From Deltaproteobacteria bacterium (lineage in GTDB: Bacteria > Desulfobacterota > GWC2-55-46 > JADFVP01): a stretch of 6,467 nucleotides of DNA. The translations under genes were made by a program, and so were the position numbers. Positions 1 to 5,292 of the stretch are shown piece after piece. The notes under the pieces were generated by a model that made no database searches, was not told the origin of the DNA, and saw nothing but the letters and a program-made list of their open reading frames with translations. Each line of letters starts with the position of its first letter. The stretch's first letter is position 1. The DNA is taken from the NCBI GenBank assembly GCA_024275855.1, contig JAJRYL010000255.1, forward strand, positions 1 through 6,467, given 5' to 3'.

Positions 1-40
1 AGTGCCAAATGACCATTTATAAAAACTGATTAGTAACCGC

Positions 41-67
41 TTCACATCTCTGCCCAACAGGTATAAT
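41..67 (+). promoter_or_regulatory. Candidate sigma-70 promoter of the cation efflux gene
   Basis: A perfect TATAAT lies at 62-67, with TTCACA (five of six to TTGACA) at 41-46. The spacer is only 15 bp, shorter than the preferred 16-18, so the -35 assignment is doubtful while the -10 is good. Transcription would begin near position 74, leaving a leader of about 70 nt before the ATG at 142. Confidence 0.4.
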
Positions 68-78
68 ATAGCCATACC

Positions 79-116
79 AAAGGGGCAGAGCCTTTTTCTA
101 TTTTACAGACTGCCCC
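79..116 (+). promoter_or_regulatory. Leader with two mutually exclusive hairpins
   Basis: GGGGCAG at 82-88 is perfectly complementary to CTGCCCC at 110-116 (21-nt loop). A shorter hairpin, AAAGG at 79-83 with CCTTT at 91-95, uses two of the same G residues and is followed by a pyrimidine-rich stretch (TTCTATTTT). Only one of the two can form at a time. This could be an attenuator or translational control element for the metal exporter, but the stems are short and chance is possible. It matches no riboswitch class I recognise. Confidence 0.2.
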
Positions 117-141
117 GCAGACCGTACAGACCCCAGCTATT

Positions 142-993
142 ATGAAACCGATTGCTCTAAAAGCGAGTTTAGTAAACATACTTGGCAATACGGCCCTCTT
201 TATCATAAAGATTTCCGCGGGCCTGCTATCGGGCTCTATCGCGCTTCTTTCCGACGCCATGAACTCGCTAAACGATATCGCCGCCTCTTTTGCCACCTTT
301 TACTGCATGAAGGTTAGCGCGAAGAGCGCGGACGAAGAACACCCCTTCGGCCACGCGCGCGCCGAACCGATCGCCGGAATCGTCATCGCTATACTCGCCG
401 GCATCCTTGGCTTCGAGATTATCCGCGAATCCATAGGCCGCTTCATACAACCGAGAGAGACCACCATAGGCGCCTTCGCCCTCTCAGTGCCGGTTATAAC
501 CATACTGGTAAAAACAGTTATGGCCCGGTACTTTAAGCGTGCCGGAGAGGAGGCCAACAGCCCGGCGCTCGCGGCGACCGCTGTAGACTCCATGATGGAC
601 GTAATCGTCTCCGGGGCCGCGCTCGTAGGAATTTTAGGCGTTAAGCTCGGCTACCCTACGCTCGACCCGATTGCCGGAATAGTTATCAGCCTCTGGATAA
701 TATTTACAGGTTACAAGATAGGTACCGAGAATATCGACTACCTTATGGGACGCGCGCCCGACAAAGAGATGATAAAGAGAATAAAAGAGCTGGCCGAGCA
801 ATCGGACGGGGTCGTAGGCTCAAATACGTTAAGGGCCCACTACGTCGGAAACTTTATCCATGTCGAGATTCATATCGAGGTAGACGGCAACCTCTCGACA
901 GACGCCTCGCACACGATCTGCGAAAATGTTCGAAAAACCCTTATAACCATACCTCAGGTAGACGAGGCCTTTATCCATATAGACCCTGTCTGA
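142..993 (+). CDS. Cation diffusion facilitator (CDF) efflux transporter, probably Mn(II)-type
   Basis: This inner-membrane protein of 283 aa should export a divalent metal in exchange for protons, as CDF proteins of the YiiP/FieF and MntE type do. Six membrane segments are visible at roughly residues 9-29, 32-54, 75-97, 108-128, 143-165 and 172-193, followed by a cytoplasmic domain. The A site in TM2 is N41-S-L-N-D45 and in TM5 D149-S-M-M-D153. This ND-DD arrangement is known from the manganese exporter MntE; zinc CDFs have HD-HD and FieF has DD-HD. The loop site D64, H67, H71 (HPFGH) matches the YiiP B site. The C-terminal domain keeps several YiiP-like ligands (EIH, ASH, H279 and D281), although the first His position appears to be Asn. 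The protein ends right after the IHIDP motif, without the long tail of streptococcal MntE. The start suits the family length, but no Shine-Dalgarno is visible. Family assignment is firm; the metal is inferred. Confidence 0.95.
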   Translation: MKPIALKASLVNILGNTALFIIKISAGLLSGSIALLSDAMNSLNDIAASFATFYCMKVSAKSADEEHPFGHARAEPIAGIVIAILAGILGFEIIRESIGRFIQPRETTIGAFALSVPVITILVKTVMARYFKRAGEEANSPALAATAVDSMMDVIVSGAALVGILGVKLGYPTLDPIAGIVISLWIIFTGYKIGTENIDYLMGRAPDKEMIKRIKELAEQSDGVVGSNTLRAHYVGNFIHVEIHIEVDGNLSTDASHTICENVRKTLITIPQVDEAFIHIDPV

Positions 994-998
994 CCAAA

Positions 999-1017
999 CC
1001 GGCTTATATCAGGCCGG
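999..1017 (+). other. Short inverted repeat after the efflux gene
   Basis: CCGGC (999-1003) and GCCGG (1013-1017) can form a 5-bp stem with a 9-nt loop just after the TGA at 991-993. It is followed by AACAACC rather than a T run, so it is not a convincing intrinsic terminator. The next gene, 64 bp downstream on the same strand, may be reached by read-through. Confidence 0.2.
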
Positions 1018-1057
1018 AACAACCATTGCAGGTTTAAACAACCCCGGCCGGAAAAGC

Positions 1058-1516
1058 ATGCCTACGGCAACGATTCGTGAAAAAAGAAAAAAAGAGATGA
1101 GAACCCTTAAGCACAAAATGGTAATATCCGCGCCGCCGGAAAAGGTCTTCGACCTGATAAGCAACGTTGAGAACTTTTCAAAATACTCGGCCTACATAAA
1201 AGAGGTTCGCCCCGTCGGAGACAAAAAGTTCCTCTGGAGAGTAGAACTCTTCGGTTTGAAACTTGAGTGGGAGGCAACGGTGGTCGAGTCAAACCGCCCC
1301 GAGTACTTCGCCTGGAAATCGACAAGCGGCATCTACAATACAGGCAGTTACATGCTTACCCCAACCGGCCATAACAGCACAACTATCTGCTTTACAATGG
1401 AGTACGACCTGAAAAACAGCGCAACCGAGAGGCTGATCGCAACACTCGTCGAACCGGTTTTAGAGAGGCTTCTTAAAGAGAGCCTCGACAAAGTCAGGTT
1501 AAAACTTGAGCGGTAA
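1058..1516 (+). CDS. SRPBCC (START/polyketide cyclase-like) family protein
   Basis: The protein is 152 aa, or 139 aa if it starts at the in-frame ATG at 1097. The SRPBCC helix-grip fold is recognised from the opening strand (HKMVISAPPEKVFDLISNV, about residues 19-37), the following W-R-V-E-L-F-G-L strand, the WKS segment near the middle, and the long C-terminal helix (LLKESLDKVRLKLER). Such proteins bind a hydrophobic ligand in a deep pocket; relatives include COQ10/RatA-type proteins and cyclase/dehydrases. The ligand cannot be told from the sequence and no catalytic residues are evident. No signal peptide or membrane segment is present, so it should be cytoplasmic. The extra N-terminus from 1058 is short and basic (RKEKRKK-like) and could be non-coding; a weak GGA precedes 1058, and only an abutting purine run precedes 1097. 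It lies 64 bp after the efflux gene on the same strand, but a functional link is not evident. Confidence 0.8.
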   Translation: MPTATIREKRKKEMRTLKHKMVISAPPEKVFDLISNVENFSKYSAYIKEVRPVGDKKFLWRVELFGLKLEWEATVVESNRPEYFAWKSTSGIYNTGSYMLTPTGHNSTTICFTMEYDLKNSATERLIATLVEPVLERLLKESLDKVRLKLER

Positions 1517-1540
1517 ACAGAGCCGTACCCTGCTTACCGC
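1510..1540. terminator. Bidirectional terminator between convergent genes
   Basis: GCGGTAA (1510-1516) pairs perfectly with TTACCGC (1534-1540). After one mismatch, CAG (1518-1520) pairs with CTG (1530-1532), leaving a 9-nt loop. The stem contains the TAA stop of the SRPBCC gene and sits 18 bp from the stop of the opposing methyltransferase gene. On the plus strand it is followed by CCCTTAATTCT; on the minus strand by TCAAGTTTTAA. Neither T run is ideal, but the position between convergent genes supports a shared terminator. Confidence 0.5.
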
Positions 1541-1557
1541 CCCTTAATTCTCTACTA

Positions 1558-2163
1558 TCACCGTTTTCTTAAAACGCTAAAGAGCGCAAGAGGCAAAGGG
1601 TTTAGCGTACCGTGGTATACGCTCTCTTTAATAGAGACCACCTCGAACTCTTTGCCGAAGTATCCGGTAATCTCTTCGGGGCTGAAACGGAACGGCCCCT
1701 GCTCCATCGTCTCTAAATGAGAGAAGCACTTTAAAAAAAGGTAACCGCCGGAGGCGAGCAGTCCGCTCACTTTGTCGATATACTCCTGCCTGTTATCCGG
1801 GTCGAGGGTGTGGAAGCAGCCGCGGTCGAAGATTACGTCGTAAAATTCATTTAAAGTACTCGAAAGGATATTGTCTACCCTAAAGTCAATCTCGACCCCG
1901 GCTCCGGTCGCCCTCAGATGCGCCTTGTTTACCGCGCTCTCCGACAGGTCCGTCGCCGTTACGCTCAGACCCCGCCCGGCCATAGCAATGGCCTGCGTAC
2001 CCGGCCCCGTGCCTATATCGAGGGCGCTTCCTCCGGTTATTCCGAGCGCGTCGAGCGCCTCTTCAAGGTCGGGGTCTATCGCGTCGTGAAACCACGGCAT
2101 GGCCTCTATATCGGTCTCTTTATAAAACTCTTCCCAGTCCTTTATACTACGTCCGTCGGCCAT
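1558..2163 (-). CDS. Class I SAM-dependent methyltransferase (TPMT/TehB-like)
   Basis: Cytoplasmic methyltransferase of 201 aa with a Rossmann core. Motif I is ALDIGTGPG (residues 47-55), the acidic residue ending strand 2 is D72 (TATDLS), and a D-x-I-F-D-R-G-C-F-H stretch occupies residues 109-118. That last motif, with the N-terminal MPWFH near residue 22, is typical of small-molecule methyltransferases related to thiopurine and tellurite (TPMT/TehB) enzymes. The C-terminal strands (GYLFLKCFS and the final LALFSVLRK) complete the fold. The substrate is unknown. I chose the ATG at 2163 because AAGGGGGG lies 5 nt upstream of it, an excellent ribosome binding site; the ATG at 2196 would add 11 residues (MPVRPKKRGAS) translated through that site. 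It follows the DJ-1 gene by 62 bp on the same strand with no strong terminator between, so co-transcription is likely. Confidence 0.88.
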   Translation of the reverse strand: MADGRSIKDWEEFYKETDIEAMPWFHDAIDPDLEEALDALGITGGSALDIGTGPGTQAIAMAGRGLSVTATDLSESAVNKAHLRATGAGVEIDFRVDNILSSTLNEFYDVIFDRGCFHTLDPDNRQEYIDKVSGLLASGGYLFLKCFSHLETMEQGPFRFSPEEITGYFGKEFEVVSIKESVYHGTLNPLPLALFSVLRKR

Positions 2164-2167
2164 AGAA

Positions 2168-2175
2168 GCCCCCCT
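2168..2175 (-). promoter_or_regulatory. Ribosome binding site deciding the methyltransferase start
   Basis: Read on the minus strand, AAGGGGGG precedes CTTCT and then the ATG at 2163. Spacing and strength favour this start over the upstream ATG at 2196, which has no such site. Confidence 0.65.
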
Positions 2176-2225
2176 TTTTTTCGGTCTAACCGGCAAGCGG
2201 GTTCTTTTCCCTTACCTCAACCCTG

Positions 2226-2786
2226 TTATATTCGCGCCAATACGCCGCTATTCACCTCTTCTACCATCTTGGCTCCGAACAGAGCCGCCACAAGCGCATA
2301 GGCAAACTCGATTGCCGTACCCGGCCCGCGGCTCGTTATAACCGTACCGTCTACCACAACGCGCTCTTCTACGCAGTCACACCTCTTTATCTCTTCCGCT
2401 ACCGTCGGGTGGCACGTAACCTTACGTCCGTCGGTAACCCCTGTCGCTGTCAGCACGGTCGTAGCGGCACAGATTGCGGCTACGAAACCACCACCCTCGA
2501 ATAACCTGCACACAAGCTTTGCCACGCGCTGGTCGTTCTTCAGGTTTTCTGTTCCGTCGCCTCCGCCGGGCAGTACCACCATATCGAACTCTTCGTCTTT
2601 TACGCTCTCCAAAGAGGTGTCGGCCACAACCTTTACGCCGCCTCTTCCAATTACCGGAGCCTTTACCTCATCCGTAGTAGCCGCAATTACAACTGTAGCT
2701 CCAGCTCTGCGCAAGATATCGACAACAGCAATCGCCTCTATCTCTTCGAAACCGGGCGCAAGCGGCATAAGAACTCTTTTAGCCAT
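2226..2786 (-). CDS. DJ-1/PfpI (YajL-like) family protein
   Basis: Cytoplasmic protein of 186 aa, the usual DJ-1/YajL length. All hallmark residues are present: the acidic partner E17 in GFEEIEA, the nucleophile-elbow cysteine C106 in AAICAAT, H126 in VTCHP, and the C-terminal SRGPGTAIEFA signature. The PGG loop (LPGGGDG, about residues 72-78) matches the family. Relatives protect cells from oxidative and carbonyl stress; glyoxalase III, chaperone and protein or nucleotide deglycase activities have been reported, the last disputed. C106 is expected to be readily oxidised to sulfinate. The ATG is preceded by GGAGGT at about 6 nt, a near-perfect ribosome binding site, and by a clear promoter, so the start is secure. 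It is the first gene of a probable two-gene unit with the downstream methyltransferase. Family assignment is very secure; the physiological reaction is not. Confidence 0.95.
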   Translation of the reverse strand: MAKRVLMPLAPGFEEIEAIAVVDILRRAGATVVIAATTDEVKAPVIGRGGVKVVADTSLESVKDEEFDMVVLPGGGDGTENLKNDQRVAKLVCRLFEGGGFVAAICAATTVLTATGVTDGRKVTCHPTVAEEIKRCDCVEERVVVDGTVITSRGPGTAIEFAYALVAALFGAKMVEEVNSGVLARI

Positions 2787-2798
2787 TTTGTACCTCCA
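2774..2798 (-). promoter_or_regulatory. Strong Shine-Dalgarno of the DJ-1 gene
   Basis: On the minus strand GGAGGT sits about 6 nt before the ATG at 2786. It fixes the start and contrasts with the plus-strand genes here, most of which have no recognisable ribosome binding site. Confidence 0.7.
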
Positions 2799-2831
2799 TT
2801 TCAGATTTTCACTTTATGAGTTTATACGACT

Positions 2832-2860
2832 ATTATAACCTAAAATTGACTATTTGAAAA
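2832..2860 (-). promoter_or_regulatory. Sigma-70 promoter for the DJ-1/methyltransferase unit
   Basis: On the minus strand a perfect TATAAT (2837-2832) is preceded at exactly 17 bp by TTTTCA (2860-2855), four of six to the -35 consensus. Transcription would start near 2825, giving a leader of about 40 nt that contains the GGAGGT ribosome binding site. This is the best promoter in the window. Confidence 0.6.
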
Positions 2861-2910
2861 AAAATCCGCACACTGTTGCGCTTCTGTATTTTTGCTATAG
2901 ACTTTACTTA

Positions 2911-3010
2911 GGCAGAATTTTTTACCAATCGGCTGAATAATTCGTATACGGCACCATCTATACAGTATATTTAGCTGAAAAAAGAACAATAAGATACAAA
3001 AAATTCTGCC
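2911..3010. repeat. 100-bp nested inverted repeat between divergent genes
   Basis: The ends are a perfect 13-bp inverted repeat: GGCAGAATTTTTT (2911-2923) and AAAAAATTCTGCC (2998-3010). Inside it, 2929-2939 pairs with 2968-2978 over 11 positions (nine Watson-Crick and two G-T), and GTATA (2944-2948) pairs with TATAC (2959-2963) around a 10-nt loop. The whole stretch could fold into one long interrupted stem with asymmetric internal loops (5 and 19 nt, then 4 and 4 nt). The two flanking genes point away from it, so it is not an end-of-gene terminator. It may be a small MITE-like insertion, an RNA leader element of the yyaL transcript, or an independent small RNA. No target-site duplication is evident at its edges, and I recognise no known RNA family. 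Confidence 0.55.
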
Positions 3011-3018
3011 CCCCCCCC
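3009..3018. repeat. Homopolymer run of ten C
   Basis: Ten consecutive C residues are followed by TT and six more C (3021-3026). On the minus strand this reads G6-AA-G10, enough for a G-quadruplex. The run is prone to slippage during replication and to sequencing error, so its exact length should be treated as uncertain. Confidence 0.7.
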
Positions 3019-3020
3019 TT

Positions 3021-3049
3021 CCCCCCGCCTGTTTCATACGGGTGGGGGG
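3021..3049 (+). promoter_or_regulatory. GC-rich hairpin in the yyaL upstream region
   Basis: CCCCCCGCCTG (3021-3031) pairs with CGGGTGGGGGG (3039-3049) over 11 positions, nine Watson-Crick and two G-T, around a 7-nt loop. It is followed by TTTACTG, so it resembles an attenuator with a short T run. It lies about 85 bp before the yyaL-like start and would be in that gene's leader if transcription starts upstream of it. No convincing promoter for the gene could be identified. Confidence 0.4.
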
Positions 3050-3093
3050 TTTACTGATACTATCCCCTGCAAGACAAAAAAACGGGGGAGCCT

Positions 3094-3110
3094 CTCTTTT
3101 TACAAAAGAG
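3094..3110 (+). promoter_or_regulatory. Perfect 7-bp hairpin just upstream of the yyaL start
   Basis: CTCTTTT (3094-3100) and AAAAGAG (3104-3110) form a perfect stem with a 3-nt loop, ending 24 nt before the ATG. There is no Shine-Dalgarno in the remaining stretch. It may influence translation initiation; it has no T run on the plus strand and is not a terminator for any gene upstream on that strand. Confidence 0.3.
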
Positions 3111-3134
3111 TAAAACCGAAAGCGCATGTAAGTA

Positions 3135-4997
3135 ATGAATAACCTACGTAACGAAAAAAGTCCATACCTCGCACAGCACGCTGAAAATCCCGTAGACTGG
3201 AACCCGTGGTCGGTTGAAGCGACCGAGAGGGCAAAAAAAGAGAACCTGCCTATGTTGATCTCCATCGGTTACTCTACCTGCCACTGGTGTCACGTTATGG
3301 CCAAAGAGTCGTTTGAAGAGAGCGAAACAGCGGCGATAATGAACAAACACTTCGTCAATATAAAGATAGACAGGGAGGAGCACCCTGATATCGACTCGTT
3401 ATACATGAAAGCGGTACAGGCGCTTACGGGGCAGGGGGGCTGGCCGCTCACCGTCTTTACCACCCCCGACGGAGTGCCCTTTTACGGCGGCACGTACTTT
3501 CCTCCGGTGCCTTCGCACGGCATGCCGTCATTTAAAAACGTGCTCGCTACCGTTATCTCAGCTTACTCGGAGAACAAGGCCGGACTTGAGCGTGTAACAG
3601 GGCAGATAGTAGGCGCGCTCAGCCCTGCGGACGAATCCATAAACGTACCACTTTCAGACTCTATCATCGAGACCGCTCTTATTGGCGCGTTGGAGCACCA
3701 CGACCCGGTAAACGGCGGTTTCGGCAACGGCATGAAGTTTCCTCACACCATATTTCTTAAATTCCTCCTTAAATGCTACAATACGGGCTGCGCCGGACAG
3801 GTTCCGCACCCGACAAAAGACGAACTGCTCGGCATAATTAAAAAGAGCTTGTCGGCAATGGCCTCCGGCGGACTTTACGACGCGATAGGGGGCGGGTTTC
3901 ACCGCTACACGGTTGACGAAAAGTGGTCGGTTCCGCACTTTGAAAAGATGCTCTACGACAACGCCCAGCTAACCGGACTGTACGCTCTCGGCTACGAGGC
4001 CACGGGCCTGAAACTTTACGCCGACGCAGCTATAAATACGGCGGAGTACCTGAAAAGAGAGATGTTGTCGGTCGAGGGCGGCTTCTACTCGGCAGAAGAC
4101 GCCGACTCCGGCGGCGCGGAGGGCACCTACTACGTCTGGAAGCCGGACGAAGTACGCGCCGTACTCGACGCCAAGGACGCAGAGTCTTTTATAGATTACT
4201 ACTCGATAACGGAGCACGGCAACTTTGAGGGAGCCAATACGCTGAGGGCAACACAAAAAGAGCCGGACGAAGCGATAGAACCGGAAATCGCCGCTATGCA
4301 CGCCGCCCTTTTAGCCGAACGGATTAAACGGATACCTCCGGCAAAGGACAAAAAGATCATAGTAGCGTGGAACGCCCTTGCTATCGAGGCATTTGCCACC
4401 GCCTCGGTACTTCTTAAACGCCCGGACCTGCTCGAAACCGCCGCAAAATGCGCCGACTTTCTCTTAACATCGCTTACGGACTCCACCGGACGGCTGAGAA
4501 GATACTACCTTGGCGACATGTCGGACGCAAAGGCCGGGTTAGAGGATTACGCGCTGCTTGGCAACGCGCTTTTAGCGCTTCATAAAACCGGGGCAGGCGC
4601 ACTCGAAGAGAGTAACGCCAATACCGGCCTAAAGAGCCGGAACAGATGGATAGACGAGGCTAAGAGGCTTGCGACCGAGATGATAAAACTCTTTTACGAC
4701 GAAAAGAGCAACCGCTTTTTCGACTCTGCTATAGACTCCGAACTGCTCTTCGTGCGCGTACGCGACCTCTTCGACAACGACCTGCCGTCAGGCAACGCCG
4801 GTGCCGCCGCCTTTCTGCTCAACCTCTCTTTAGAGCTTAAAAAAATCGACGATACGGACGTTAAAGCCAAGGAGCATATAAACAGAACAGTAGAGATACT
4901 TCGCACCTCAACAGGCATTATCGACTATCCGCTCTACCACGGCTCTATGCTCTCGGTGCTCGACACGCTCTTAAAAGAGAAACTCATCGATCTCTAA
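3135..4997 (+). CDS. yyaL: YyaL/SPATA20-type protein: thioredoxin-like domain (DUF255) plus six-hairpin domain
   Basis: This 620-aa protein belongs to the conserved YyaL family (human SPATA20). The N-terminus ([17 protein letters not shown]) is a family hallmark and fixes the start. The thioredoxin-like domain covers about residues 1-160, with the C49-H-W-C52 redox motif in STCHWCHVM, then DREEHPDID (79-87), GQGGWPLT (99-106) and GGTYFPP (118-124). The rest resembles an alpha/alpha six-hairpin, N-acylglucosamine 2-epimerase-like domain: [14 protein letters not shown] (from 245), [19 protein letters not shown] (321-325), AWNALA (from 411) and LPSGNAG. No signal peptide is present, so it should be cytoplasmic. 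The biochemical function of the family is not established. The protein stops soon after the [13 protein letters not shown] segment, and many relatives run some tens of residues longer, so the C-terminus looks shortened. An [11 protein letters not shown] stretch inside the second domain looks like a lineage-specific loop. No frameshift is evident, and no Shine-Dalgarno precedes the start. Confidence 0.93.
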   Translation: MNNLRNEKSPYLAQHAENPVDWNPWSVEATERAKKENLPMLISIGYSTCHWCHVMAKESFEESETAAIMNKHFVNIKIDREEHPDIDSLYMKAVQALTGQGGWPLTVFTTPDGVPFYGGTYFPPVPSHGMPSFKNVLATVISAYSENKAGLERVTGQIVGALSPADESINVPLSDSIIETALIGALEHHDPVNGGFGNGMKFPHTIFLKFLLKCYNTGCAGQVPHPTKDELLGIIKKSLSAMASGGLYDAIGGGFHRYTVDEKWSVPHFEKMLYDNAQLTGLYALGYEATGLKLYADAAINTAEYLKREMLSVEGGFYSAEDADSGGAEGTYYVWKPDEVRAVLDAKDAESFIDYYSITEHGNFEGANTLRATQKEPDEAIEPEIAAMHAALLAERIKRIPPAKDKKIIVAWNALAIEAFATASVLLKRPDLLETAAKCADFLLTSLTDSTGRLRRYYLGDMSDAKAGLEDYALLGNALLALHKTGAGALEESNANTGLKSRNRWIDEAKRLATEMIKLFYDEKSNRFFDSAIDSELLFVRVRDLFDNDLPSGNAGAAAFLLNLSLELKKIDDTDVKAKEHINRTVEILRTSTGIIDYPLYHGSMLSVLDTLLKEKLIDL

Positions 4998-5051
4998 ATA
5001 AAGCAGGGGCAGACAAGTTAAAAAAACCTCTTATTAAAAAAACCCTCTTTC

Positions 5052-5076
5052 GCGGTTTGCCAACCGCACCTCTTTT
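5052..5076 (+). terminator. Candidate intrinsic terminator of yyaL
   Basis: GCGGTT (5052-5057) pairs with AACCGC (5062-5067) around a TGCC tetraloop, followed by ACCTCTTTTCTG. The stem is short and the T run interrupted, but the location 55 bp after the yyaL stop is suitable. Confidence 0.4.
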
Positions 5077-5183
5077 CTGTTATTATTCAAAGTCGTGTCT
5101 GCAGCGTCGCTACTTTGCAATCTTCAAGCCGTTTTCCGTTATCACAGGCGCTGTACTTTTACTAACTACTTTAAAATTAACCG

Positions 5184-5216
5184 TTTGTAATCTCAAGCTT
5201 CCCTTTTGTTAATCTC
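5184..5216 (+). repeat. Imperfect direct repeats upstream of cobA-hemD
   Basis: TTTGTAATCTC (5184-5194) and TTTGTTAATCTC (5205-5216) differ by one inserted T and lie 21-22 bp apart, two helical turns. This geometry fits binding of a regulator to one face of the DNA, but it rests on only two copies in AT-rich sequence. Confidence 0.25.
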
Positions 5217-5235
5217 GGTCTTATATACTTACAGG

Positions 5236-5270
5236 GCAAACACCTTGACGACCGATAAGCACGGGTTTGC
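5236..5270 (+). promoter_or_regulatory. Dyad overlapping a candidate -35 of cobA-hemD
   Basis: GCAAAC (5236-5241) and GTTTGC (5265-5270) form an inverted repeat, extended by CC/GG (5243-5244 with 5263-5264) past a single bulged A. It encloses TTGACG (5245-5250), a five-of-six match to the -35 box, but no good -10 lies at 17 bp. A separate CATAAT at 5280-5285 would place a start almost on the ATG at 5293. Both assignments are weak. Confidence 0.25.
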
Positions 5271-5292
5271 AACTTTAACCATAATTTAAACA

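Larger units (their letters stand above)
4998..5292. other. AT-rich intergenic gap before cobA-hemD
   Basis: No coding sequence is convincing here. The stretch holds a near-exact tandem repeat after yyaL (TTAAAAAAACCTCTT at 5018-5032, then the same with one extra C at 5034-5050), a weak terminator hairpin, two imperfect direct repeats at 5184-5216, and a small dyad at 5236-5270 close to the cobA start. It is long for this compact window and probably contains the regulatory region of the tetrapyrrole gene. Confidence 0.5.

Noticed and set aside
2164..2196. Extended methyltransferase N-terminus from the ATG at 2196
   Set aside because: The added residues are basic and unlike the family, and they would be translated through the strong ribosome binding site of the ATG at 2163.
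2164..2225. Possible hairpin between the DJ-1 and methyltransferase genes (AACC/GGTT ends)
   Set aside because: Only four end pairs form before mismatches and there is no T run after it, so it is not a terminator.
2911..3010. Full insertion sequence or definite MITE
   Set aside because: No transposase is present, and the flanks show no target-site duplication (TTA on the left, CCC on the right). It is kept only as an inverted repeat of unknown nature.
3126..3131. ATG-TAA start-stop just before yyaL
   Set aside because: A minimal start-stop can tune translation, but there is no ribosome binding site and six bases are easily explained by chance.
2840..3265. Minus-strand open frame of 141 codons across the structured intergenic region
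   Set aside because: It runs through the poly-C tract and palindrome and into the yyaL coding start, its translation is low-complexity with no domain, and the DJ-1 promoter lies at its end.
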